Assembly (NCBI GenBank): GCA_025677825.1
Contig: JAIXMO010000020.1
Coordinates: 1-64,000 of the forward strand
Direction of reading: 5' to 3'
DNA length: 64,000 bases
Source: Helicostylum pulchrum
Taxonomy: Eukaryota > Mucoromycota > Mucoromycetes > Mucorales > Mucoraceae
Shown: in pieces, positions 53,769-64,000 of the stretch
Numbering within the stretch: position 1 is the stretch's first letter
How the letters are laid out: every line of letters begins with the position of its first letter
Translations under genes and position numbers: made by a program
Notes under the pieces: model-generated
The model's database searches: none
What the model saw: the letters and a program-made list of their open reading frames with translations, nothing else
Told to the model about the DNA's origin: nothing

Positions 53769-56584
53769 ATGACATACCCACCATACAAGTTAGAATCTAC
53801 ACTTACTGCTCATGAACAAGACGTAAAACATAAAAAAAAAAAGCTTTCTATTTTTGTTATTATACTCAACTTACTTCTATAGGTTAAAGCAGTAGCTGCC
53901 TTGTCTAATGACATTATCATTTCAGCTGCTCGCGACAAAACTGTTCGTTCTTGGAGCCGTACAAGCGCCAACACATTCTCACCTGATAAAGTTTACTTGG
54001 GACATGGTCATTTTGTCAATGCTGTAACCACTATTGAACCTAGTGAAGCTCACCCTGATGGTAACAACATTTTAAAAATAAACTTTAATACTTCAATTAA
54101 CAAATTGTATCATAGGTCTTATTGTTTCTGGTGGATCTGATAAAATTATCAACGTGTATGATCCTAATAGACCTGACGAACCTCGTTATACACTCATTGG
54201 CCATTCAGAAAATGTCTGTGCGTTAACAACAACCCCCTCTGGACATATCGTTTCCGGTTCTTGGGATACGTACGTATTATATACAAGTATGTATGTGCTA
54301 TTCGATGTGATTCTAACCAATATATTATTAGTAAGGTTATTGTGTGGAAAGAATTTCAAAAGGCATATACGCTTGAAGGTCACACAGCTGCTGTTTGGGG
54401 AGTTCTTGCTATTGAGGATGACCTGATTTTGACAGGTAATATTATTTTTATTTTCTGATAGAATACTTTAATTAAACTATACCAATAGCTTCTGCCGATA
54501 AAACAATTCGTTTATGGAGAAACGGTAAGCTATCACATGTTTATCAAGGTCATACCGAGGCTGTGAGAGGACTTGCTTTAGTTCCTGGTATTGGTTTCGT
54601 ATCTTGTTCAAATGACGGGTAAGTTCTTTTTTTAAAAAAAAAGAAAAGAGTTCTACATAGTTTATCAACATTTTTAATATAGTAATCTTCGCGTTTGGAC
54701 TTTGGAAGGAGAATGTATTCAACAGTTGGATGGTCATACATCATTTGTTTATTCAGTTATTGTTTTAAGCACAGGTGAATTTGTTTCTTCTGGTGAAGAT
54801 CGTACAGTACGTGTTTGGAAAGATGGACAGTGTATTCAAACCCTTCAACAACCATGTATTTCAGTGTGGTCAGTAGCAGGATTACCCAATGGAGATATTG
54901 TTGTAGGCGGTAGTGATTCTGTTGTACGTGTATTTACTCGTGAAGCCGAGCGTATGGCAGTACCTGAGGCACAAAAGGAATTTGATGATTTATTAGCAAA
55001 CCAAGCCATTCCTGCTAATCAATTAGGCGACATAAATAAAGAAAAGCTATCTGGACCCGAGGCATTACAACAACCTGGTAAAAAAGAAGGTCAAGTAGTT
55101 ATGATTAATATGGGAGCTACGGTCGAAGCACATCAATGGAGTGGAAACGAATGGCAAAAGATTGGCGAGGTGGTCGGTTCAAACAAGTCTAAGCAGACCT
55201 ACGAAGGAAAAGAATACGATTATGTGTTTGATATCGATGTAGGTGCCGGTCCTAACGGAAACATTAAGCTTCCTTACAATGTTTCTCAAAATCCTTATGA
55301 TGCTGCTCAAGAATTTTTAGCAAAGAATGAGCTTCCTCAATCATTTATGGATCAAGTTGCTGATTTTATTATTAAAAATGCTGATGGTGTAAATTTAGGT
55401 AGTGGTTATCAAGATCCCTATACTGGGGGTAATAGATATACACCTGGTGCTACAGACGCTGCTCCTGCTTCTAACACCTATGCTGATCCTTTTACTGGCA
55501 GTGGATCTTATAGGCCTGGTAATGTTGCACCTACTGTACCTGCTCCTTCCACCTACAATGACCCTTTTACTGGTGGCGCATCCTACAGACCAGGTAATGC
55601 CGCTGCTCCTGCTGCAGCACCTGCATCACCACAATCAACTAAGATCTTGCCTATTCGCGGCTACTTAACATTGAAACAAGCTAACCCTGATGCCGTCTTT
55701 AACAAGATTCGGTCCTTAAATGAAGAAATTGCTGATGTAAAGCTGACAGCAGAAGAATTTGAATATCTCTCCTTGTCCATATCCTTTTTAAAAAATCCTA
55801 CTGGAGCCTCTTTAAATAATGATGCGGGTATTTTAGCTGTTATTAAGATGGTGACTCAATGGCCCTTGGATAAGCGATTCCCTGCACTGGATTTAGTTCG
55901 TCTATTTGCTCTTTATGCACCTGACGAATTGGCTGCTGCTATTCCTCATAGAGATGTTGCTGGATTCTTGAGAGATGCTGGTGGATTATCTTCTGATAGT
56001 AACATTGCTAGTAACGAAACAAATGCCATGTTAGCTTATCGTGGTTTAGCAAACTTATTTAACAAAGAAGCTGGTCGTCAGTTGGCTTGGGAGAGACGTA
56101 GTATTATTTCTGATATGTTACAAGTAGATGTTTCTGGAAAATTCAAGGGAAAGACGATTCGCTTAGCTCAAAGTACATTGGCTGTCAAGTAAGTTATATA
56201 TAAAAAAGATATGCAACTAAAGTCCTGGTATACTCACAAATTATATATATGTTATTAGTTTTGCCATATTGCTCTCAAGTAAACAAGAAGGTGAAATCGA
56301 ACTCGGGCTTACTGGAACATTAGTAGAGTTATTAAAGGATGAGCAAGATGATGAAAATCTTTACAGATTTGTAATGGCATTTGGTACTTTAGTAAGTACT
56401 TGATAACATGCGTATAAAAGATTTTATACTGATGATTTTTTGTTAGATTTCGCAATCTCGCCCTTGTCGTGAAGTTGCAAATATCATGGAAGGCAAAACT
56501 GAAATTAGACGTATTCAATCACAAAAGGCTGGTCAGGAACGCATGCAAAAAGCAACTTCCGAAATTCTTCAATTATTAGGTTAA
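53769..56584 (+). CDS. Doa1/Ufd3 (PLAA) ubiquitin-binding WD40 protein
   Basis: A gene of about nine exons encoding roughly 780 residues, start MTYPPYKLESTLTAHEQD at 53769. Seven WD40 blades form the N-terminal propeller (IISAARDKTVRSW, IVSGGSDKIINVY, IVSGSWDT, ASADKTIRLW, NLRVWTLEGEC, VSSGEDRTVRVW, VVGGSDSVVRVF). The PFU ubiquitin-binding domain follows (YDYVFDIDVGAGPNGNIKLP to FLAKNELPQSFMDQVADFI), then a Pro/Ala/Gly/Tyr linker with three DPFTG or DPYTG repeats. A PUL domain (PIRGYLTLKQANPDAVF to the end) binds Cdc48/p97. The protein acts with Cdc48 in ubiquitin recycling, ribophagy and sorting. All three domains are present and full length. It is convergent with the myosin gene; the stops are only about 40 bases apart if the last myosin exon is right. 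Confidence 0.93.
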
Positions 56585-56622
56585 AAAAATCAAGTCTTTT
56601 ATTTTTTTTAAAAAAAAAATGT

Positions 56623-59600
56623 CTATTTTTGAATGAATTTTAAACCACTCAACACTTGATCAAACCTAATAAAATAAAAATTAATATCTTGTTTTTAAAA
56701 TAACTTTTTTTTTCTTACTTGAACATTCTAGCTTTAGCTTGATCAGATTCAGCGCGGACTAGAGCGGTTAGTTCATTCCAATCAGCCTTGAGATCATTAT
56801 ATTTCGATTCCCAATCTTGCTTCTGTTCCGTTTCTGTTTTTAAAGCAGAACGAGAGGAATTCAATTCGGATTCCAACAAGACACATTTTGCATCTTTTTC
56901 CTCCCTTAAACTCTTTTCGTTTTCTAGGCTAGACTTTAAATTGTGTAATTCGATTTCTTGCACAGATATGTGTTCTGCAAGCTGTGTTTTTTCGGTTTCT
57001 AATGTTATAATTGTTTCTTCTTGTACCGTATTTTGTTCATGTAATAGTTCTTGATGATGTATATTTTTCTCTAAAGCAGCAATTTTTTCGTTTTGTAAAC
57101 CAGCCAGTTGTAATTGTAACTGTTCTCTTTCATCGTTTGTTTGTTTCAGTTGATCTTTGAGTTGTATATTTTCTTCTTTTTTACGTTCCAAGTCACCGTT
57201 CAGTCTATCATTGACTAGTTTAGATGTATCTACTTGAGTATGAAGCCGGTCAATCTCTTCATCTTGTACCCGTTTTGTTTGTTCATATTGTCCATTTTTT
57301 TCTTTTAACTCGGCTTCCAGCTCTTCAACACGTTCTTCAGAAACAGTAAACTTGGATCGCAAATCTTCTTTACTTTCCTCTAATTCTCTTAGCATAGTTT
57401 GTTCTGCTATAATCAACTCTTTAAAGTCCTGATGCTCTCCCTCTAACTCCTGATTGCGAATAACCACTTCGCTAAGAGAGACTTGTTGCTCTTTTAACTG
57501 AGTTTCTAAAGCAGTTATCTTTTGTTCCTTTTCTCGCATCTGACTATCGACACGGTACGCAGCATTTAAAGGCTTCAACTTGGCATATATCTTCCACCAA
57601 GGCCATTCACGTAACGAGACATAAAGACGAGCGTTTCTTTGCATCACCCGAATAGCATCCGTCTGCCTTGAAAATCTAGTTTGGTACTGACGAGCTATAC
57701 CACCTCTGCAATAAGCTTGAAATTTGGTGATACAAACACCTAACTTTCCATCGCGTAATTCTTCCAGATCGGCTAAAACGGTAGCCTTAAAAAAGACTTT
57801 GGTTGTACCGATCTGATACTTATCACCATCTAACTGCATTTGATTTACCAACATTTGACAAGCCGTTCTTCCGTCGATAAATGCTTCTCGGTCTAACAAA
57901 TCAGGACATAAAACTTGATACCGTTTACGAAACTCATCAAATGATAAACGGTTAGGGAACCCTTTTCGACAGATACGAATACCTTCCAAGACACCATTAC
58001 AACGTAATTGATCCAATACTAGTTTGGTTTGTATCTCTCCTGCGTGTTTACGGTTATTGGGTAAAATACAGCGAACAAAGTGTGGGTGTGTCATATGAAG
58101 TGTGTTCATTAAGGATAGTAATTGTTGTTTATGACGTTGGCCTACTGTTCTAAAAGAGCCGCTGCCTTTCTTTAGCTTTAACATGCTTGCAAATGAGGAT
58201 GTATAATCAGATTTTACAGGTGTTGCAGAGGGGCCAGTATCTGTAAGGTAGTCTTCGAATAAAAGAGCAACGTGTTTTTGACTAGATCGTGCTAGCAACC
58301 TGGTTATATCTTCGTTTAAAGGATCCTTGTTCTTTTCAATCCATCCGTCTACAGAGTATTCAACATCGCCGGCATAATGCTTTAAAACAAATCCATCGCC
58401 AAATCGTGTACTCTTGTATTTTGCTTCCGGATTATCTTTATCACAAAATTTATTGAGTTTTTCAAGAAATCGACCATCACTTCCTCTTGGCGCTACACAT
58501 TCTTCTTCTAAACAAGATAGAATACCTACGGGCTTTTTATAAAATGAAACTTTTTTTGTCAGTATGCGTGTTAAATAATACCATCTTTTTTTTAAAAAAA
58601 AATAGTAAACTCTTACATTGGTTTTTTCAATCAGGTCAATAGTAGGCTGAAGATCGTTTCCAAAGTCTATATAATTCCAAGCGATTTTCTCCTTTTGATA
58701 TTCTTCTTGTTCCAACTCAAACATATTTTGATTAAAAAATTGTTGTAGTTTTTCATTTGTATAATTAATACAAAGTTGTTCAAAACTATTGGACTATTAT
58801 ATATATTATATAAGTACAGCAAGTTTTATTTTATGCTTGTATTCACTTACCTCAAAAATTTCAAACCCTGCGATATCCAAAACACCAATAAATCCCAACT
58901 TATCTTTACTCTTGTGTCCATCAATAGCCTTATTGACTCTTTCTACCAAAAACGCAAAATTTCTCTCATACAAGGTCTTTGCTAACGCATCTAAGCTAGC
59001 AACAACTTGTGTCGGTGATTTTGCTTGAGTTACCCAATCTCTACCAGCCTTAATACGAGGAGCTAATAAACTCTTTTTGAAATCCTCTGCCGAGATACCT
59101 AGTAAATGGCATACTCTTTCTACCACCGAAAAGTCACGTATATCAGCTCTATCACGATAATCAGTGACAGATATATTACCCAAATGAAGAATAGAGGCTA
59201 CAATACGAAATAAATCGATTTTTTCCTTTTCTGCAAGACCCATAATTTCCAACGATTTCTATTTCACGGTTTTTTTAAAAGTTAATTACTCATAATTAAT
59301 CCAAAACAAAGGTTACTTACACATAAATTTCTATACTCTTCTGCATCATCAACACCTTCAATACGTTTATTTGAATGTTTAATAAAGTTATAATCTTGAG
59401 CTTGGTCAGTTAATAGTAATTGTTCTATAATAATAAAGAAAAATAAGTTTTTTTCAGGGCAATTTACTTTTTTCGTATGTAAACTTTTTTTTTTTTTACT
59501 TTTAGTTTCTTCGTCTGCTTCTAATAATTGATAAAAAATATGATAATTTCTTTCTTTCGAAGTTTGTTGATGTACTCGAGACTTTTCCAATAAGTACCAT

Positions 59601-60667
59601 TCAATATTGGCACCACATATTTGTGCTCTATTATTAAATTCAATACGAATGAATTTTCCCTACAAAAAACTCATTAATTCCCCTTACCAAAATAGAACGG
59701 AAAATTAAATAAAAAAACTTACAAATCGAGAAGAGTTGTTATTACGTATTGTTTGAGCATTACCAAATGATTCGAGAATTGGATTAGCTTGTAAGATTTG
59801 TGTCTGTAAAATATTTGTAGTTGGCTTATTCGTTGTGGTTGCAACGGCTGTAAGATATTGAATCACGATTTTTGTATTTTCTGTTTTTCCTGCACCAGAT
59901 TCGCCACTACACTCGTAATTTGGTAAGATTTTCTTTGTTTTGTATTATGCCGTTTCCTTTTTTTTTTTTTACTTACGTGATCAAGATGGATTGATTTTCT
60001 TTGTCTTGTACCATATCATGATATGCTTGATCTGCTACGGCATATATATGAGGTGGCATTTCACCACGTCTTTTACCTTTATATGATTGTATATACTCTT
60101 CAGAATAAATTGGAAGCTTTCTGTAAGGATTTACAGCTACCAAAAATAAACCAGAATAAGTCTAACAACAATGGAAAATTAATTCAACCGTACTAATGCC
60201 ACACAAAAAAAAAATATAAACTCACATAAACACGATTTGTCTTGTATCTAACAGTTAAATTATGTATAACAGAAGGTTCATTTAAATGAGTTAACTCTGC
60301 CATATCATCAACCATGTCAAATTTTGGTGGATTCATTGGTTTTATGGTACAAACGCGTACAATTGCAGTCTAAATAGAACAATCAATATGAAGCTAAAAC
60401 AAGGATATATAATGAAATTCAATTTACCCCTCCATTTTCATATTCTACTTCCACTGTATCTTCTTCTTCTTTGATAACGTGTCCTCTAACGTACCCTTCA
60501 TTATCATCTTCAATCCAAACCCATTTTTTTTCATTAAATCTCGCTTGTGCAACTGCATCTAAAACGTCATCCGATTTTGGCCTTATAAACTTTTTTGAGC
60601 CATAGCTGTGTATAAACGAACCAACACCGCTTGAAGGCGACGAAGTAGGTGTCGATGTAGAAATCAT
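56623..60667 (-). CDS. Class II myosin heavy chain with an unusually short tail
   Basis: A gene of about nine exons encoding roughly 1,100 residues, start [18 protein letters not shown] at 60667. An SH3-like N-terminal domain ([18 protein letters not shown]) precedes the motor: P-loop GESGAGKT, switch I NNNSSRFGKF, switch [11 protein letters not shown], actin-binding [12 protein letters not shown] and the SH1/SH2 helices, then the converter ([12 protein letters not shown]). One IQ-like motif ([15 protein letters not shown]) and the [11 protein letters not shown] junction begin the rod, which is only about 290 residues of coiled coil ([12 protein letters not shown] onward). A frame stop occurs after ARMFK at 56715. 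However, AA|GTAAGA there is a good donor, and joining to 56665 gives a 43-base exon ending KFIQK at 56623. Both ends leave a rod far shorter than the usual 700-1,100 residues. It should drive actomyosin contraction in cytokinesis or polarity. Confidence 0.88.
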
Positions 60668-61641
60668 TGAGGAAGGGGGTATAAAACTTTTTTAAAAAGC
60701 AAGTAAAAGAAAGAAGAAAAAAAAAATCCGATCAGAATTGCATTTAAATAGTTTTCTTCTTTTGGGTGAATTTGTAAACATCCCCCAAAACGGTAAATTC
60801 CAAATAAACCGGAGAATGATATTTTTTTGGCTTTTTTCTGTATTACTTTTTAACGTATGCATGTATATCTATTTTATATGGTAGAATAGTTACAGTGATA
60901 ATATATTTACTGAGGTAATATATATATATATACATACAATACTTAATTATAAAAAAAGAATGTCAAGTCAAATATTTACAGAAATGATGATAATAGTCCT
61001 CATATCAAGACAATTAGAAAATAAGCTAGTTGTGTTCCACCAACAAAGCATATCATAATTGGTGAGAGGGAGAAAAGTATACCTTTCACTATTTAAACAG
61101 TATATATTCATTTCAGTAAAGATATTTCTTCCTTTATATCGGTTCTTAATTCAATAACAGTAGAACTGTGCATTATACTGATGATTTTAGAATAAAAGCC
61201 GAGGTTTTCTTAAACCGAAACGCCTAAAGGCCTGCCATTTATGATGGTATTACTAGAGAAATCTAGGTAAGAGCTTAAAACAGCTAATTTATTTATTAAT
61301 TAATCATTCTAACTCATTATTTTCTATTACAATCAACATTTCTGTTCTAAAATTTTTATGTAAGTTTCAATTTTTGAAAATACATCATTTCTATTGGTTA
61401 ATTAATTTGTTTTATAGTAAATACCCTTACAGTATTCGTTATAACAGAAAGATGGATGTTGCATCTTTAGCAGTAACATAGTCGGTCCTGAAATACATAT
61501 CGCTGTAGCAGATACGATATCTCTTCCCTTGTGTGTTTCGTTTTTCAAGGCCGATATACAATGCTCGTTTGAGCAAACTGCTGTTCCTTAACTAGACTAC
61601 CATTCTTGGTTTTAAACACTTTCAAGGGATGTGTAGTTTTT
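60668..61641. other. Spacer between the myosin promoter and a decayed locus
   Basis: About 1 kb. It should contain the myosin promoter near 60670-60800. A TATATA-rich stretch lies at 60900-60945. No gene was recognised. Confidence 0.5.
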
Positions 61642-62960
61642 TTAAACAAGTTTGCGATGTGGAGTTTTCATTGGTAATAGCAACAGACATATATAGACTA
61701 TGTGATTTAGGTTTCCATACACCTCCGTACTTGAGGTGATCTTTAATACTTGAGGCTCTATCACCGGTCTATATGATGGGATGTTTATTTTATTTGCTTG
61801 AAATAAACTGTCTTTCTGATGAGCAAGTTTTATCAAACCATTTCTGACGTTGTATTTCTGTTTTACCTTTTTGTTTGATTTGTGCGTTTGAATAATAAAA
61901 TTTTCGTAAGTCGTTTTTGTGTTTATAGGACGATGTGACATAGTTTGCGCAATAACCATCTGGTTATTGCGATGCCTAGCTGAGCTATTCTCAACCATAC
62001 GTTGAATATCTTCGTTATTATGGGAAACCAGACAATCCTGATCAAATCGCTTTCAGAGTAGTCGTCTTCGCTTTCTTTACATAGGTATTCCGGGTAGTTA
62101 ATCAATAAACTTAAACTGTGTAAAAAATAAATTATTGTTAGTGGCATATATATAAACGAATGATCTTAACTTACATATGTTTAGATACACTCTGGTGCGT
62201 CTGTCTTGCTTCAGATAAACTTTTTGTATATACTCGATCCCAAACTCCGCATCACCTGATACAATAACAGCTTAAATAGAACCGCCATTTAACTTATATC
62301 ACAAAGGACTTTCTAAACGTTGACTAATGTAAGGGGCACGACTTCCAGCTCTGGTTTTAATTCTGAACGAAATAGCGTCAACAAATCAGACCAATCATCT
62401 TTGCTGAAGAGTGATAGTTGAGAATGAGCTGAATCGTCTGTTAAGTCCAAAATAGATGAAAGCCCATTTCTAACAAATAAGAACAGGATTAGTTCATATA
62501 CGCAACTTTTTTTTAAAAAATTCATACTTACGATACAATCTTTCTTTCTCTAGGCATCAATGTATTCATTGTTTTTTTGAAAAATAATTCAAGGACCTTT
62601 CTCTTAATTATTGTGCCAACTGATAATCCACCGCTCGATACAAAGGCTCCATCGTACTCTATTTTTTTCCATCACTGTCCCTTCATTAACTCTTTTCTGT
62701 TTCGCGTTTCTATGACTTGATCGTTTGATGTATCACTATTTATCAGCTGGGTCGCCTTCTTTATGCCTGTCAACTTTAACTCATCCTCTGCTAATGGTTT
62801 CTCATAATGAATCGCCATTAAACGGGGTGCTAAGTCAGCCCAGAACTTTTTATTATCAGCGTCATTTTTTATATTATTGAGCGACTGGCGCAATTGCTTG
62901 TTCTCTTGAAAATGGTCGATGATATAGCGAGATCCTATGCAAATTTATTTAAAATATGAG
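61642..62960 (-). pseudogene. Frameshifted relic of the dispersed lineage-specific family
   Basis: Minus-strand fragments in order are: SRYIIDHFQENK, then LNNIKNDADNKKFWADLAPR (62690-62940); an in-frame TGA; then IEYDGAFVSSGGLSVGTIIK (about 62570-62670), a GTAAGT intron, and NGLSSILDLTDDSAHSQLSL to a stop near 62313. A further piece around 62180-62260 (GVWDRVYTKSLSEARQTHQS) runs into a donor. The next piece, from 62118 downward, reads LLINYPEYLCKESEDD and YSESDLIRIVWFPIITKIF, with a frame change near 62000 into MSHRPINTKTTYENFI and onward. Splice sites survive, but the reading frame is broken at least three times. The YSESDLI...W motif matches YSEQDFI...W at 38 kb. Confidence 0.55.
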
Positions 62961-63629
62961 GTTATCGAGTCAGTACTACCATAGAACCTACGATGATAAC
63001 TTGGGATATCGCTGGTAAAGTAGTCATGACACGTTTGTTTACTTATCGGCCCTTTTTGATATAATAAACGATCATAGCCGGTTAATTCTTAGGCACCAGA
63101 ACTTCCCCAAGCATTCCAGTGCTTCAAATTGGCAGGTGAAAAAATAAAGATGCGCACCAGGTTTTTTTCTTTTGTGGGCATACCAGCTTTTTTTGGGTGA
63201 GCAAATACACTGTCAATTTACAAGTTCAAAAAAAAAAGTGCAGGATATTATTACTCACGTACCTGTTCTTGCGTACTTGTTTTTTATGTCCTGTTCATCT
63301 ATTTCCCTATACTGGAAATAACTACTGTCGACCAAAAGGTTTGTAAAGTCCATCTTGTGTAGGAGGTCTTTTGCAAGAGGAAATACAAGGTTGGTCTTTT
63401 TGAGTTCTTGAGAATGAAAGAAAATAAAAAAAAAAAAAAAAACGGCTTTTTTTTTTACTGATAAAAAAGACTCTTGGAATTTGTTTCATATGTCACACTT
63501 ACACTTCAGTTATACTTTTAGTGGTTAAACATCATACTTTTTTGGATAGAACAATACTTCTTTTTCAATAAAAAATTTGGTTTTATTGTATCTTTCTCCA
63601 AAAATTAGGGGTAAGACCAGAAAATATTG
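62961..63629. other. Spacer before dCMP deaminase
   Basis: About 670 bases, with an 18-base A run near 63427 and several T runs. No gene was recognised. Confidence 0.5.
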
Positions 63630-64000
63630 TTAAATTTCAAGTCCAGTAAACTGTGGACTATATTGCCTTAGTTTTACACCAGCTTCTTTAAATACTCTAG
63701 CAGTCATATGATCCATACCGTACGATCTCGAATAAACTACTTCCTTAACACCTTGTTGAATAATTTTAATAGCACAACCTAAACAAGGACATGTATTGCA
63801 ATAAAGTACCACACCATTATCGTATACAACACTTCCTCTACCAGCCTCTAATAAAGCATTCTCTTCTGCATGCATACATAAACATCTATCTAGTCCTGTA
63901 CCACAAGGTGCTCCATCATTACATCTGTCACATCCTCCTTCATTACAGTTTCTTAATCCTCTTGGTGTACCATTATATCCTGTAGCAATCACTCTAGAAT
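63630..64000 (-). CDS. Deoxycytidylate (dCMP) deaminase, 5' end outside window
   Basis: The last exon or exons of a minus-strand gene reach the stop at 63630; about 120 residues are visible and the frame is open through the window edge (64000). It converts dCMP to dUMP, feeding thymidylate synthesis. The zinc-dependent cytidine-deaminase motif is complete: CMHAEENALLEAG supplies the histidine ligand and catalytic glutamate, and NTCPCLGCAIKIIQ supplies the two cysteines. The structural GYNGTPRG and CNEGGCDRCN motifs typical of dCMP deaminases lie upstream, and the C-terminal end (VFKEAGVKLRQYSPQF) is normal. The GTG at the beginning of the visible frame is not a start. No break or odd residue is seen. 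Confidence 0.93.
   Translation of the reverse strand, partial: SRVIATGYNGTPRGLRNCNEGGCDRCNDGAPCGTGLDRCLCMHAEENALLEAGRGSVVYDNGVVLYCNTCPCLGCAIKIIQQGVKEVVYSRSYGMDHMTARVFKEAGVKLRQYSPQFTGLEI

Noticed and set aside
56788..57054. Plus-strand Cys/Ser-rich frame opposite the myosin rod
   Set aside because: It is a shadow of the coiled-coil codons on the other strand.

Overview
The window is nuclear DNA of a filamentous fungus. AT-rich sequence, many short introns (about 45-80 nt, mostly GTAAGT-type donors), a chitin synthase, a fungal CSL transcription factor, a class II myosin, a kinesin-13 and two-component signalling point to an early-diverging lineage, most likely Mucoromycota (Mucorales type). 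The phylum is an inference from gene content and style. I recognised no rRNA, tRNA, CRISPR array or intact transposon.

Layout. 1-2 kb: the 3' part of a lineage-specific gene with a nuclease-like motif, then a decayed reading frame. 2.9-9.4 kb: a NudC protein (+), a kelch-ectodomain/transmembrane/protein-kinase receptor (-) and a zinc-ribbon/HMG-box protein (-). 11.2-20 kb, all minus: a CSL (CBF1/Su(H)/LAG-1) factor, an FHA protein, gamma-SNAP and chitin synthase. 20.9-22.8 kb: a broken locus. 24.4-31.1 kb: kinesin-13, F-box protein, mitochondrial ribosomal protein uL24m and a leucine-rich-repeat protein. 31.6-36.5 kb: a secreted protein with eight short cysteine repeats, divergent from mitochondrial tyrosyl-tRNA synthetase. 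36.5-46.1 kb is gene-poor, holding decayed gene copies and a PAS protein. 46.1-60.7 kb: a small Myb/SANT protein, a very large receptor histidine kinase, Doa1/PLAA and a short-tailed myosin II. 61-64 kb: a decayed copy of the lineage-specific family and the 3' part of dCMP deaminase.

The most unusual item is the gene at 46.9-53.7 kb. It has a signal peptide, a periplasmic-binding-protein-like ectodomain, cysteine-rich modules, one membrane span, a kinase-homology domain with the hallmarks of animal receptor guanylyl cyclases and their dimerising signalling helix. Where the cyclase would follow, it has a hybrid histidine kinase with two receiver modules, the first apparently degenerate. The kelch receptor kinase at 3.7-7.4 kb is a second single-pass receptor with an unusual architecture.

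The genes form no operon-like pathway. Shared themes are membrane signalling (two receptors, PAS protein), cytoskeleton and traffic (NudC, kinesin, myosin, gamma-SNAP, chitin synthase), protein turnover (Doa1, F-box) and mitochondrial translation (uL24m, TyrRS). Exon models were derived by hand. Where all junctions were solved the summed lengths are multiples of three: kelch kinase 1112 aa, HMG protein 590, FHA protein 304, kinesin 621, TyrRS 475, secreted protein 740, NudC 196.
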